DNA from: Methanosaeta sp. NSP1
Lineage (GTDB): Archaea > Halobacteriota > Methanosarcinia > Methanotrichales > Methanotrichaceae
DNA: 9,713 nt
NCBI GenBank assembly: GCA_002256595.1
Contig: NOLC01000153.1
Span: 1 to 9,713 of the forward strand
Direction: 5' to 3'
A program made the position numbers and the translations under genes. Below, in pieces: positions 1 to 5,443 of the stretch. Position 1 is the stretch's first letter; each line of letters starts with the position of its first letter. Under the pieces are notes generated by a model, which saw only the letters and a list, made by a program, of their open reading frames with translations, did not search any database and was not told the DNA's origin.

Positions 1-119
1 TTGATTCTCAGCTCAAACTAAGCCATGTGATTTGGCCAAAAAATACTGGTTTTGTGGGCTTTCAACTGATCATAATCAAGCCACCTTGGACCACAGATGG
101 AGCGGCAAAGCTGAAATAG
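1..119 (+). CDS. C-terminal end of an upstream gene, unidentified (partial)
   Basis: The frame that starts at base 3 is open from the left edge to a TAG at 117-119 and gives 38 residues ending in WTTDGAAKLK. The tail has a mixed, soluble-protein composition with Trp and Pro and a charged C-terminus. The stop lies 22 nt before the trmJ ATG, and no convincing TATA box is seen between them, so the two would form an operon. I do not recognise the family. An open frame of 38 codons can occur by chance (roughly one in six per frame), so this is only a moderate call. A non-coding leader of trmJ is the alternative. Confidence 0.4.
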   Translation, partial: DSQLKLSHVIWPKNTGFVGFQLIIIKPPWTTDGAAKLK

Positions 120-141
120 GGGCCCCCAAGGAATTAAGCCG

Positions 142-924
142 ATGCATCTAAGGGTCGTCCTGGTCCAGCCCCTCTATGATGGAAATGTGGGCTCAGTGGC
201 CAGGGCCATGAAGAACTTCGGCTTTCATGATCTGGTTATGGTCAATCCCTGCCGGATCGAGGACTTTGGAATAGCCATGGCCTCTCATGCCAGGGATGTG
301 CTGCAGATGGCCCGCAGCTTCTCCAGCCTCAGCGAAGCCGTTGCAGGGGCCAATCTGGTGGTGGGCACCACCGGGAAGAGGCTGGAGGCAGCCCAGCACC
401 ATCTGCGCCTGCATCTGCGCGTCCCCTGCCTGACCCCGGCTGAGCTGGCCGTCAAGCTGCAGGCAAAGGAGGGAACCGTAGCCCTGCTTTTGGGTCGGGA
501 GGACTGCGGCCTGAACTCCGAGGAGCTGGCCCTCTGCGACCTGCTGATTTCCATACCCACCTCCGAGGAGTACCCGGTGATGAACCTCTCCCATTCCGCT
601 GCGGTTCTATTCTACGAGCTGTCTGGAAAGGAGAGCCAGGATCGCGGCAAAGTGGAGATGGCCCGCAGTGAGAGCCTGTCTTTACTGGCAGAGAGATCCA
701 GGGCCCTCCTCATTGAGATCGGCTATCCCCAGCATAAGATGGAGTTCACCCTGCTCATGCTGCGGCGCATCCTGGGAAGGGCGGAACTGACGGAGCGGGA
801 GGCGCGCACTCTGCTGGGATTGATCAAGAAAGTTCGCTGGAGAATTGGGGCTAGGGATAGAGGATCTGCAAAGGGGCCTAAAGCAGCAGGAAAAGTAGAT
901 GGGGGCCGGGAGCCAGACAATTAA
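142..924 (+). CDS. trmJ: tRNA (cytidine/uridine-2'-O-)methyltransferase TrmJ, SPOUT family
   Basis: The 260-residue product is a SpoU/TrmH-type RNA 2'-O-methyltransferase. TrmJ enzymes use S-adenosylmethionine to methylate the ribose of nucleotide 32 in the tRNA anticodon loop; the characterised Sulfolobus enzyme acts on C32. All three family motifs are visible: NVGSVARAMKNFG at residues 15-27 (motif 1, with the catalytic-type Arg21), LLLGREDCGLNSEEL at 115-129 (motif 2), and the SIPTSEEYPVMNLS segment at 137-150 running into SAAVLFYEL (motif 3). Motifs 2 and 3 form the trefoil knot that binds the cofactor. Residues 195-235 form the usual helical C-terminal domain, followed by a basic, low-complexity tail rich in Gly and Lys. 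The ATG at 142 has a modest AAGGA about 10 nt upstream and gives the expected N-terminus directly before motif 1. It probably follows the left-edge gene in one transcript. The family is certain; the exact tRNA target is inferred. Confidence 0.93.
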   Translation: MHLRVVLVQPLYDGNVGSVARAMKNFGFHDLVMVNPCRIEDFGIAMASHARDVLQMARSFSSLSEAVAGANLVVGTTGKRLEAAQHHLRLHLRVPCLTPAELAVKLQAKEGTVALLLGREDCGLNSEELALCDLLISIPTSEEYPVMNLSHSAAVLFYELSGKESQDRGKVEMARSESLSLLAERSRALLIEIGYPQHKMEFTLLMLRRILGRAELTEREARTLLGLIKKVRWRIGARDRGSAKGPKAAGKVDGGREPDN

Positions 925-943
925 GGCGGATGGCAAACGCCTT
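923..943 (+). repeat. Inverted repeat just after the trmJ stop
   Basis: AAGGCG at 923-928 and CGCCTT at 938-943 form a 6-bp stem with a 9-nt loop, starting on the last bases of trmJ. No T-tract follows on the plus strand, so a terminator role is weak. It could act as a 3'-end stabilising hairpin in the space between convergent genes. Confidence 0.3.
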
Positions 944-974
944 GGCCAATCCGACTCCTCCTCAGGGATCGTTG

Positions 975-981
975 AAAAAAA
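975..981 (-). terminator. T-tract terminator of the bactofilin-like gene
   Basis: Read on the minus strand, a run of seven T lies 24 nt past the TGA stop of the beta-helix membrane protein gene (stop codon at 1007-1005). Archaeal RNA polymerase commonly terminates at U-tracts without a hairpin. The position between convergent genes fits; there is no experimental support. Confidence 0.4.
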
Positions 982-1004
982 TGGTTTGGGTCATCCTGGC
1001 AGAT

Positions 1005-2000
1005 TCAGCGGCAGACGGCTGCCAGGCGACGGGAGGCATAGATTATTGAGGCCAGGCCCAGGCTCATGGATATCACTGAGATCAGAGCGCCTATCACGGG
1101 CAGATAAAAGAGAACATTGAGGATTACAAAGCCTATGGCAAAGCTGGCCAGCTCTCCTCTTTTCATCCTGGCCCTTTCATTTATCCATCTTCCCAGGGAG
1201 AAGGAGATGAAGCTGCTGCTGAGAAGCAGCGCCGCCAGGAAGAGCAGAGCCGATACCAGGGCTATGGGAAAGCCTATGACGCTCACGGCCAAGAGCAGAA
1301 GGGCCATGAATGCGGCCACGATCATGACGAAGCCGATTAAGATCTTCATGAGGGTTGACTCTCTAGCCTGCTCATCCACCTCCCGGAATATGCCTGGCAG
1401 GTACCTGACCAGTATCAGTCCCAGTATGAAGTAGCCCAAAAGGTAGACCAGGCTGAAGATGCTATAGCCGGCCATAAGGTCATCTCCTCTTCTGCCCTGA
1501 TCCTCCATCTTGCGGAACTTGACCTCCGCAGCCGTGCCGGTATTGTTGAATCGACTGGCGCTCACAGAGAGAGTGCCGTTGACATTTGCAGCGTTGGAGA
1601 CGGTCTCGCCGGCGATGTAGACATCCCGGTTCACCTTCATCCCCGGAAGCAGCCTGACTTTCTGCCCTGCCGCCACCAGATTGGTTCCAATGTCTCCACC
1701 CAGGAGCACTGTGCCTCCCGCAGCCACCACCTTTCCTCCCACATCGGCGTTGACATATACCTGGCCGCCGAGAGCCAGGACATCGCCCTTAACCGGAGCG
1801 TTGATGCTCACTGTGCCGCCGGCGGCGATGGCCGAGTCAACCGGAGCATTGATGCTCACCATATCCGCTGCAGCGATGATGTCATCGGCCACAGGGGCAT
1901 CTATGGAGATGCTGTCACCTGAAAATGTCTGCAGGGCTAATGTCTGGGGAGAGAATAGAATTGCCATGATCAGAACCAGAGTCAACTTGATAAACCACAT
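1005..2000 (-). CDS. Bactofilin-like beta-helix protein with C-terminal multi-pass membrane domain
   Basis: The 331-residue product begins with a signal peptide (MWFIKLTLVLIMAILF, Ala-rich end near residue 23). About 110 residues of 16- to 17-residue repeats follow: VSINAPVDSAIAAGGT, VSINAPVKGDVLALGGQ, VYVNADVGGKVVAAGGT, VLLGGDIGTNLVAAGQK. This is the right-handed beta-helix pattern of polymer-forming (bactofilin-like) proteins. The C-terminal half, from the YSIFSLVYLLGYFILG segment, has about five hydrophobic helices and ends with ASRRLAAVCR, so the helix would sit outside the membrane. Such fusions occur in archaea and bacteria; their role is unknown, with surface scaffolding or sensing as guesses. 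The ATG at 2000 is preferred because GGTGAT lies 4 nt upstream. An in-frame ATG at 2015 has a GGTGA 11 nt upstream and would add five residues. It is divergent from the secreted-protein gene at 2111. Confidence 0.82.
   Translation of the reverse strand: MWFIKLTLVLIMAILFSPQTLALQTFSGDSISIDAPVADDIIAAADMVSINAPVDSAIAAGGTVSINAPVKGDVLALGGQVYVNADVGGKVVAAGGTVLLGGDIGTNLVAAGQKVRLLPGMKVNRDVYIAGETVSNAANVNGTLSVSASRFNNTGTAAEVKFRKMEDQGRRGDDLMAGYSIFSLVYLLGYFILGLILVRYLPGIFREVDEQARESTLMKILIGFVMIVAAFMALLLLAVSVIGFPIALVSALLFLAALLLSSSFISFSLGRWINERARMKRGELASFAIGFVILNVLFYLPVIGALISVISMSLGLASIIYASRRLAAVCR
1791..1859 (-). repeat. Direct repeat inside the beta-helix coding region
   Basis: A 21-nt unit at 1791-1811 recurs at 1839-1859 with one mismatch (position 1800 is G, its partner A). 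The offset is 48 nt, which equals 16 codons and matches one turn of the encoded beta-helix (VSINAPV repeated). This indicates fairly recent duplication of a coil, or strong sequence constraint. Confidence 0.7.
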
Positions 2001-2060
2001 CCCAATCACCGCCATTACTCTGGCTCTTCACCAATAAATAATCGATGTAGCCGGGATCAG

Positions 2061-2070
2061 ATTTATATTT
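2061..2070. promoter_or_regulatory. Shared TATA box of two divergent genes
   Basis: ATTTATATTT reads as TTTATATT on the plus strand and AAATATAAAT on the minus strand. On the plus strand, initiation about 25 nt downstream (near 2092) leaves a short leader containing GGGTGAGG (2095-2102) before the ATG at 2111. On the minus strand, initiation near 2037 leaves a leader containing GGTGA (2032-2027 region) before the starts at 2015 or 2000. No other good TATA box is seen between the genes. Confidence 0.55.
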
Positions 2071-2110
2071 CCCAGGCGCATTGCATATCTTGATGGGTGA
2101 GGCGTAAGAG

Positions 2111-2773
2111 ATGAGAGGAATGCTTTTGGCAATGGCGGCGGCAGCGTGCATGATTCTGATGGCATCCATGGCCTTGATTGCCTCAGGCGCTGATTCGTCC
2201 TCCAGCGATCGATTGGCCCAGAACGTAAGCGAGCATTCCTGGATATTCGTCAACGGCTATTTGGAGGAGTCCAGAATCCTGCAGACCCATGCCGGATTTG
2301 CCGGGCAGAAGGTGGTGCTTGGCACCAGGGGCTCGGGCATGGCCACCCGAACCATAGACTCAATGGTCTACAATGGCGAAGAGGATTGCAGCCTGGGCAA
2401 ATGCATGGTTGATGGCATCTCTCTCACCATATCGGGCAATTACGATTATCGGCCTTATATCCCTCCCATGACCCAGAGCGATCTCAAGAATGCTCTCTGC
2501 GCCAAGAATTACGAGGTTGGTTCGGTCTTCTCTGAGAGCTACGATATCGACAAGGATCTGATCAAGGACACCAAGATCTACCAGAATGACAGCTTCTCTG
2601 TCTATGAGATCAGCTCTGAGATCCAGGGCACGGCCAGGATAGGCCAGAGGGTTCAGAAGAATGCCAGGACCTCGCCGACCTATATGATGAACGGCAAGTA
2701 CATGGGCTATGCCCAGATAAGGTCTGAGCTGGTGGCAGGAAATACCTCGGTCTTGACCCTGCCCTGCCCTTAA
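2111..2773 (+). CDS. Secreted protein of unknown function
   Basis: The 220-residue product has a signal peptide (residues 1 to about 27, MRGMLLAMAAAACMILMASM with a small-residue cleavage region before DSSSSD). The mature part is soluble, mildly acidic and without further membrane segments. It has four cysteines (DCSLGKC, ALCAKN and the C-terminal LPCP), enough for two disulfides, plus several N-glycosylation sequons (NVS, NDS, NTS). I recognise no domain; it looks like a lineage-specific extracellular or surface protein. The start is supported by the strong GGGTGAGG about 8 nt upstream and the TATA box at 2061-2070. It stands alone: divergent from the beta-helix gene and convergent with the DUF123 gene, 42 nt away. 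Confidence 0.75.
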   Translation: MRGMLLAMAAAACMILMASMALIASGADSSSSDRLAQNVSEHSWIFVNGYLEESRILQTHAGFAGQKVVLGTRGSGMATRTIDSMVYNGEEDCSLGKCMVDGISLTISGNYDYRPYIPPMTQSDLKNALCAKNYEVGSVFSESYDIDKDLIKDTKIYQNDSFSVYEISSEIQGTARIGQRVQKNARTSPTYMMNGKYMGYAQIRSELVAGNTSVLTLPCP

Positions 2774-2815
2774 GTCGAAAAGGCCGGATTGAAAGATCCA
2801 TTTTAAGACAACGGC

Positions 2816-3247
2816 TTAAAGAAGAACATGGGCGTGGGCCATGGATACTGCTTCTCTCATCTCTTCTTCCATCTCTGAGTAGTGCAGGTGGCTCGCGCAG
2901 CGGCAATCGCTGCAGCCGAAGCGGGGCACTGATACCAGCCTCTCGCCAATGGCCCGGGCAATGCGGCACTCCAGATCCAGATCGGTCCTGGTGATCACCT
3001 CCTGCCTCAATTGGCAGCAGGGCAGAAGATAATCGATGTGCCATCTTCTGGTCTTGTTGATGCCTTTGGTCACCGCAGCGTGACGGTCCAGGCGCTTGAG
3101 ACCGCCAGGGCCCCTGGCCGAGCCGGTATAGGAATAGAAGCCTTTAGGGAAATGGATTCCGCCCAGCGAGCCAACTTCAATCCTCTCTGCCCTGGGCAGG
3201 CATAGGATCAGGGTATAAATTCCCGGCTCTTTTCCGTGCTCTTGCAT
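2816..3247 (-). CDS. DUF123 family GIY-YIG nuclease-like protein
   Basis: The 143-residue product matches the DUF123 family (COG1833, predicted Uri-type GIY-YIG endonucleases), common in archaea. Visible landmarks are the GIY element at residues 9-11 (GIYTLIL), the YIG-equivalent YSYTG at 38-42, and SARGPGGLKRLDRH at 43-56, where Arg52 and His56 sit near the presumed catalytic helix. RRWHIDYLL at 67-75 follows, then a metal-site-like PRFGCSDCRCASHL at 108-121 with three Cys and a His. The length is close to full for the family. The biological substrate is not known; a role in DNA repair or recombination is only inferred from fold. No clear ribosome-binding site precedes the ATG at 3247, so the mRNA may be leaderless. 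It is transcribed toward the secreted-protein gene ending at 2773. Confidence 0.85.
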   Translation of the reverse strand: MQEHGKEPGIYTLILCLPRAERIEVGSLGGIHFPKGFYSYTGSARGPGGLKRLDRHAAVTKGINKTRRWHIDYLLPCCQLRQEVITRTDLDLECRIARAIGERLVSVPRFGCSDCRCASHLHYSEMEEEMREAVSMAHAHVLL

Positions 3248-3309
3248 GAGATCGATATCAAACGCGCTAATACTTTAGCTTGATGGCTTTTTGGAGGATC
3301 TATGGAGAA

Positions 3310-3331
3310 GATATAAGAGATGCATATTAAA
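3310..3331 (+). promoter_or_regulatory. Candidate TATA elements of the frameshifted gene
   Basis: Two AT-rich candidates, GATATAAG (3310-3317) and GCATATTAAA (3322-3331), lie 50-70 nt before the GTG start at 3382. Either would allow a leader of about 30-40 nt that contains the GGTGA at 3370-3374. I cannot choose between them. Confidence 0.35.
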
Positions 3332-3381
3332 GGAAGACTTTTCTAGGATGAAGAAGCTAATGGGCTTGGGGTGAAAAGTAA

Positions 3382-3901
3382 GTGAAGTTATTATATGTTG
3401 CAGCTTTAATGCTGATGATATCTGCCGTAGCAATGGCAGAGCCTGATAGCCAGCAGGTTGGACCTTATACAGTATCGTTTGATCTGGATTCCGATTACCA
3501 GATTCAAATCGCAGAGCCCATGGAGAGTGATGTAGGCACTGTTTATAGCATAGCACTTTTCGAAGACTAAAACCCTCAATACAATGAGCATGATGCTCCA
3601 GGGTCTCAATTCCACAAACGTGGAAGACATGGCCATAGATGGAAAGGATGGCTTCCTGATTACTGCTGAGCCCTTCGAGGCCGCTGCCGATGGGCCAAGC
3701 AATGTGTATAAAGCCGTATATTGGCTGGATAGTATCGACTGCGAATGCGGCCCGGTCTCTGTAGGTACGACCAGCGTCACCATCACCTCCACCTATCCAC
3801 TGGATGTAACAGAGGGCCTGCTTTCCAGCCTGAGCGTGGTGAAGGGAGAAGCTTCCTCCATGGCTACTGCCACCGACGGGCAGGATTTTCCTCCCAATTA
3901 A
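3382..3901 (+). pseudogene. Small secreted protein gene split by a one-base frameshift
   Basis: A GTG start at 3382, with GGTGA at 3370-3374 (7-nt spacing), opens a signal peptide (MKLLYVAALMLMISAVAMA) and a short acidic mature part, stopping at TAA 3568-3570. The following frame (one base later) continues the same kind of protein to a stop at 3899-3901, including a DCECGPVS cysteine segment and many Ser/Thr. The second part has no ribosome-binding site before its first ATG (3584) and no signal peptide, so it is unlikely to be an independent gene. The two frames are both open only between 3554 and 3567, so one extra base must lie in about 3554-3570. Removing the T at 3568 gives ..ALFEDKTLNTMSMM.. 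and erases the stop; losing one T from the TTTT at 3557-3560 also works. The repaired product would be about 172 residues. A sequencing error, true pseudogene or programmed +1 shift cannot be separated here. Function is unknown. Confidence 0.72.
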
Positions 3902-3922
3902 ACCGCTGAATCCAGAGAGCGG

Positions 3923-3977
3923 GATGCTTTAGAGCATGGGGCAGGCAGGTTCTGCCCCGGCATCTTTTCTTTTTCTT
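3923..3977 (+). terminator. Hairpin plus T-rich tail after the frameshifted gene
   Basis: GGGGCAG (3938-3944) pairs with CTGCCCC (3952-3958) across a 7-nt loop. GGCA and a T-rich stretch (T4-C-T5-C-TT, 3965-3977) follow directly. GATGC at 3923-3927 can extend the structure by pairing with GCATC at 3960-3964, or its ATGC can instead pair with GCAT at 3934-3937. It lies 37 nt after the stop at 3901 and looks like an intrinsic terminator. Confidence 0.6.
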
Positions 3978-4184
3978 GCAGCTGCTTTGGCCAGATGGCT
4001 ATTTTAGAAATGGGCATTATGTCATTGGCCTGCCCTAATGGCTGCTTTTTAGCCTGGGCGTCTTTGGCAAGGCAGATCGCCGAGCATCGCGGTCTCGGGA
4101 AAGTACTTATCCCAGAAGCATACAAGCTCAATGCTCGGTCCTCTTCCGGATTTTTCTGGCGGGAAGGGCCAGGCGAAGTTCAGG

Positions 4185-4268
4185 GCGGGGTTTGCCAAGC
4201 TGGCCAAAGGCGCGGGACTTAAGATCCCGTCTCGCAGGAGTTCGCGGGTTCGAATCCCGTACCCCGCA
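4185..4268 (+). tRNA. tRNA-Leu (anticodon UAA)
   Basis: The full class II cloverleaf can be drawn. The acceptor stem GCGGGGT (4185-4191) pairs with ACCCCGC (4261-4267), and A4268 is the discriminator base. The D-stem is GCC/GGC (4194-4196 with 4209-4211). The anticodon stem CGGGA/TCCCG (4213-4217 with 4225-4229) encloses the loop CTTAAGA, so the anticodon is TAA at 4220-4222, reading UUA and wobbling to UUG. The long variable arm has a CTC/GAG stem (4231-4233 with 4238-4240), as expected for tRNA-Leu. The T-arm is GCGGG/CCCGT around TTCGAAT (4244-4260). There is no intron and no encoded CCA, as is common in archaea. A short T4 stretch (4288-4291) could end the transcript. Confidence 0.96.
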
Positions 4269-4303
4269 TTATTGCCGATGATTCTGCTTTTCTCATGTAA
4301 ATG

Positions 4304-4333
4304 GAGATTGCAGAGTCGACGAATCTCGATTTT
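4304..4333 (+). repeat. Small hairpin downstream of tRNA-Leu
   Basis: GAGATT (4304-4309) and AATCTC (4322-4327) form a perfect 6-bp stem around a 12-nt loop that carries the palindrome GTCGAC (4316-4321). A GATTTT run follows. It could be a back-up terminator of the tRNA transcript; no gene is associated with it. Confidence 0.3.
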
Positions 4334-4473
4334 CATCCGCCTCGAATTAGCCATGTCCAGAGGCACATAGCCGTTTTAGATATCGTTCTGACTGAGACGC
4401 TACCATGAACAGGGAAAGATTGGGCCTGTGGGGCAGTCTAAGGTTAGAAAAGATCAAGCCAACCACCAGCAGC

Positions 4474-4481
4474 TTTATGTA
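4474..4481 (+). promoter_or_regulatory. TATA box of the cold-shock gene
   Basis: TTTATGTA lies 41 nt before the ATG at 4522. Initiation about 25 nt downstream (near 4500-4505) would give a leader of roughly 20 nt that includes the GGAG at 4509-4512. Confidence 0.45.
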
Positions 4482-4521
4482 GCATAAAGTCAAGCCTTTG
4501 CCTATATTGGAGAAATTACAA

Positions 4522-4716
4522 ATGGTAACTGGAACCGTGAAGTTTTTCAACCGAGTCAAGAGCTTTGGATTTATAGCAGGCGACGATGGAAAGGACTATT
4601 TTGTCCATGCAACTGGTTTGAAGCCTAATGTCACTATCGATGAAGGCGACAAGGTAAGCTTTGAAGTAATCGAGGGTGAGAAAGGCCCCAAGGCAGACAA
4701 AGTAGAAAAACAGTAG
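4522..4716 (+). CDS. Cold-shock domain protein (CspA family)
   Basis: The 64-residue product is a single cold-shock domain, a five-stranded OB-fold that binds single-stranded RNA or DNA and acts as an RNA chaperone in the cytoplasm. It starts MVTGTVKFFNRVKSFGFI, in which the RNP1 element is KSFGFI (residues 13-18) and RNP2 is YFVHAT (26-31). The nucleic-acid-stacking aromatics Phe8, Phe15, Phe17, Phe27 and His29 are all present. The usual Gly after Lys13 is Ser, and the FVHFS of bacterial Csp is FVHAT. The start at 4522 is preferred over an upstream in-frame TTG at 4498 because it gives the normal family N-terminus and follows TTGGAGA by about 9 nt. The gene is monocistronic, with its own TATA box and hairpin terminator. 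Csp-type proteins are patchy in archaea, so acquisition from bacteria in the lineage's past is plausible. Confidence 0.93.
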   Translation: MVTGTVKFFNRVKSFGFIAGDDGKDYFVHATGLKPNVTIDEGDKVSFEVIEGEKGPKADKVEKQ

Positions 4717-4729
4717 AGCGGCTTTATTT

Positions 4730-4754
4730 AAATCGACAGCATAGAGTCGATTTT
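4730..4754 (+). terminator. Hairpin terminator of the cold-shock gene
   Basis: AAATCGAC (4730-4737) pairs perfectly with GTCGATTT (4746-4753) across an 8-nt loop and ends in TTTT (4751-4754). It starts 13 nt after the stop codon. The stem is AT-ended and nearly symmetric, so it might also stop transcription from the other strand. Confidence 0.65.
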
Positions 4755-4901
4755 AGAGCTGAGCATCAATTATATCACTTTTTTGGCAATTCCTGTAGCT
4801 TATGCGCGCCATCCATTTTAAATTAAGCGTTTCTTATCTGCTATCCTGGACTGCCGCAGCTCATCCCTCTTAGATTTGATTCATACGACCTCTACATAAA
4901 A

Positions 4902-4923
4902 ATTGGCCTTAAATATGGCCAAT
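4902..4923 (+). promoter_or_regulatory. Inverted repeat enclosing the TATA box of the His/Trp-rich gene (candidate operator)
   Basis: ATTGGCC (4902-4908) and GGCCAAT (4917-4923) are a perfect 7-bp inverted repeat. Their 8-bp spacer TTAAATAT contributes the TATA element (TTAAATAT, 4909-4916). Initiation about 25 nt downstream, near 4940, would leave a leader of about 30 nt holding the strong GGAGGTG at 4953-4959. A dimeric repressor bound here would block TBP, so this is a candidate operator. A chance palindrome remains possible. Confidence 0.5.
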
Positions 4924-4969
4924 GCCTCTCATCTGTTGTCAATAACGAACTCGGAGGTGCTAATAGATC

Positions 4970-5206
4970 ATGAAAAAGGGAAGAGCATTCAAAGTGATGC
5001 TGTTATTGGCAGCCCTTATGCTGCTGACTGCATCAGTTGGTATGGCCGCTCCCCATTCGGGAGGAAGTCACCATCATGGATCCTACCATCCAGGAACCCA
5101 CTACACCCACTACTACCATCAACCGGTATGGCATGGATGGAGCGGATACTGGGGCAACTGGTGGCCCTATAACTCATGGTGGTCCTGGCGATATTGGTGG
5201 CCTTGA
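4970..5206 (+). CDS. Secreted His/Trp/Tyr-rich mini-protein, unknown function
   Basis: The 78-residue product has a classical signal peptide (MKKGRAFKVMLLLAALMLLT, cleavage likely after GMA near residue 26). The mature chain of about 52 residues is extreme in composition. Its first half is His-rich (SHHHGSYHPGTHYTHYYH), its second half Trp-rich (WHGWSGYWGNWWPYNSWWSW, then RYWWP). By my count it has 10 Trp, 9 His and 7 Tyr, no Asp, Glu, Lys or Cys, and one Arg. His clusters suggest binding of copper, nickel or zinc outside the cell. The Trp/Tyr half suggests binding to polysaccharide, membrane or another protein surface. Both are inferences. The start is firm: GGAGGTG sits 10 nt upstream. The gene has its own promoter, with a palindrome around the TATA box, and a T7 tract after the stop. 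I recognise no family; the signal peptide and strong translation signals argue against a chance ORF. Confidence 0.72.
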   Translation: MKKGRAFKVMLLLAALMLLTASVGMAAPHSGGSHHHGSYHPGTHYTHYYHQPVWHGWSGYWGNWWPYNSWWSWRYWWP

Positions 5207-5235
5207 TTTAAAAGCAGTAGATTCCGTCGATTCTC

Positions 5236-5242
5236 TTTTTTT
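5236..5242 (+). terminator. T7 tract after the His/Trp-rich gene
   Basis: Seven T in a row, preceded by TTCTC, lie 30 nt after the TGA stop ending at 5206. No strong hairpin is seen. Archaeal U-tract termination would fit. Confidence 0.45.
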
Positions 5243-5261
5243 CCGTATTTCCAAGAGAGCA

Positions 5262-5408
5262 ATGGTCTTTCTCAGGATTCCGGAACCAGAACACTGGCCT
5301 TATTGCTCCAATTATGCCAGAGACTTCCAACTGGGCATGGCTAACGGTCCAGATATGCAGGTGGTTGCCGATGGCCCGCGCAATCCTTATATCGCCTCAT
5401 CCAATTGA
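5262..5408 (+). CDS. Doubtful 48-residue ORF before argS
   Basis: An ATG at 5262 opens 48 codons to TGA at 5406-5408 (MVFLRIPEPEHWPYCSNYAR at the start, PRNPYIASSN at the end). The frame stays open upstream to 5037, overlapping the His/Trp-rich gene. There is only a weak AAGAGAG before the ATG, no signal peptide and no recognisable domain. The likely argS TATA box (5386-5393) lies inside it. It could be a small protein, a gene remnant or chance. Confidence 0.18.
   Translation: MVFLRIPEPEHWPYCSNYARDFQLGMANGPDMQVVADGPRNPYIASSN
5386..5393 (+). promoter_or_regulatory. TATA box of argS
   Basis: CTTATATC lies 51 nt before the argS ATG. Initiation about 25 nt downstream, near 5415, would give a leader of about 30 nt containing the GGAG at 5434-5437. 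Confidence 0.5.
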
Positions 5409-5443
5409 TAGTTGAAAGATACTGCTAACAATCGGAGTCAACC

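Noticed and set aside
31..40. TTTGGCCAAA palindrome near the left edge
   Set aside because: It is inside the probable 3' end of a coding region, and a 10-bp palindrome of this kind is expected by chance. It resembles the repeat at 4902-4923 only in the TTGGCCAA core.
84..131. CCTTGG/CCAAGG inverted repeat and GGGGCCCC before trmJ
   Set aside because: The 6-bp arms are 36 nt apart, and an 8-bp palindrome is weak evidence. There is no TATA box nearby to make them an operator.
4269..4300. Possible C/D box RNA (GATGATT near 4276)
   Set aside because: The C box does not match RTGATGA and no D box CTGA lies at a suitable distance with a stem.
4131..4370. Protein-coding frames across the tRNA-Leu region on both strands
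   Set aside because: They cross a complete, structurally sound tRNA and have no coding signals of their own.
4405..4482. 25-codon ORF upstream of the cold-shock gene
   Set aside because: It has no ribosome-binding site, is very short, and ends on the TATA box of the cold-shock gene.
4498..4716. TTG start for the cold-shock gene, adding eight residues
   Set aside because: The family begins at the MVTGTVKFF segment, and the ATG at 4522 has a ribosome-binding site, while the added residues match nothing in Csp proteins.
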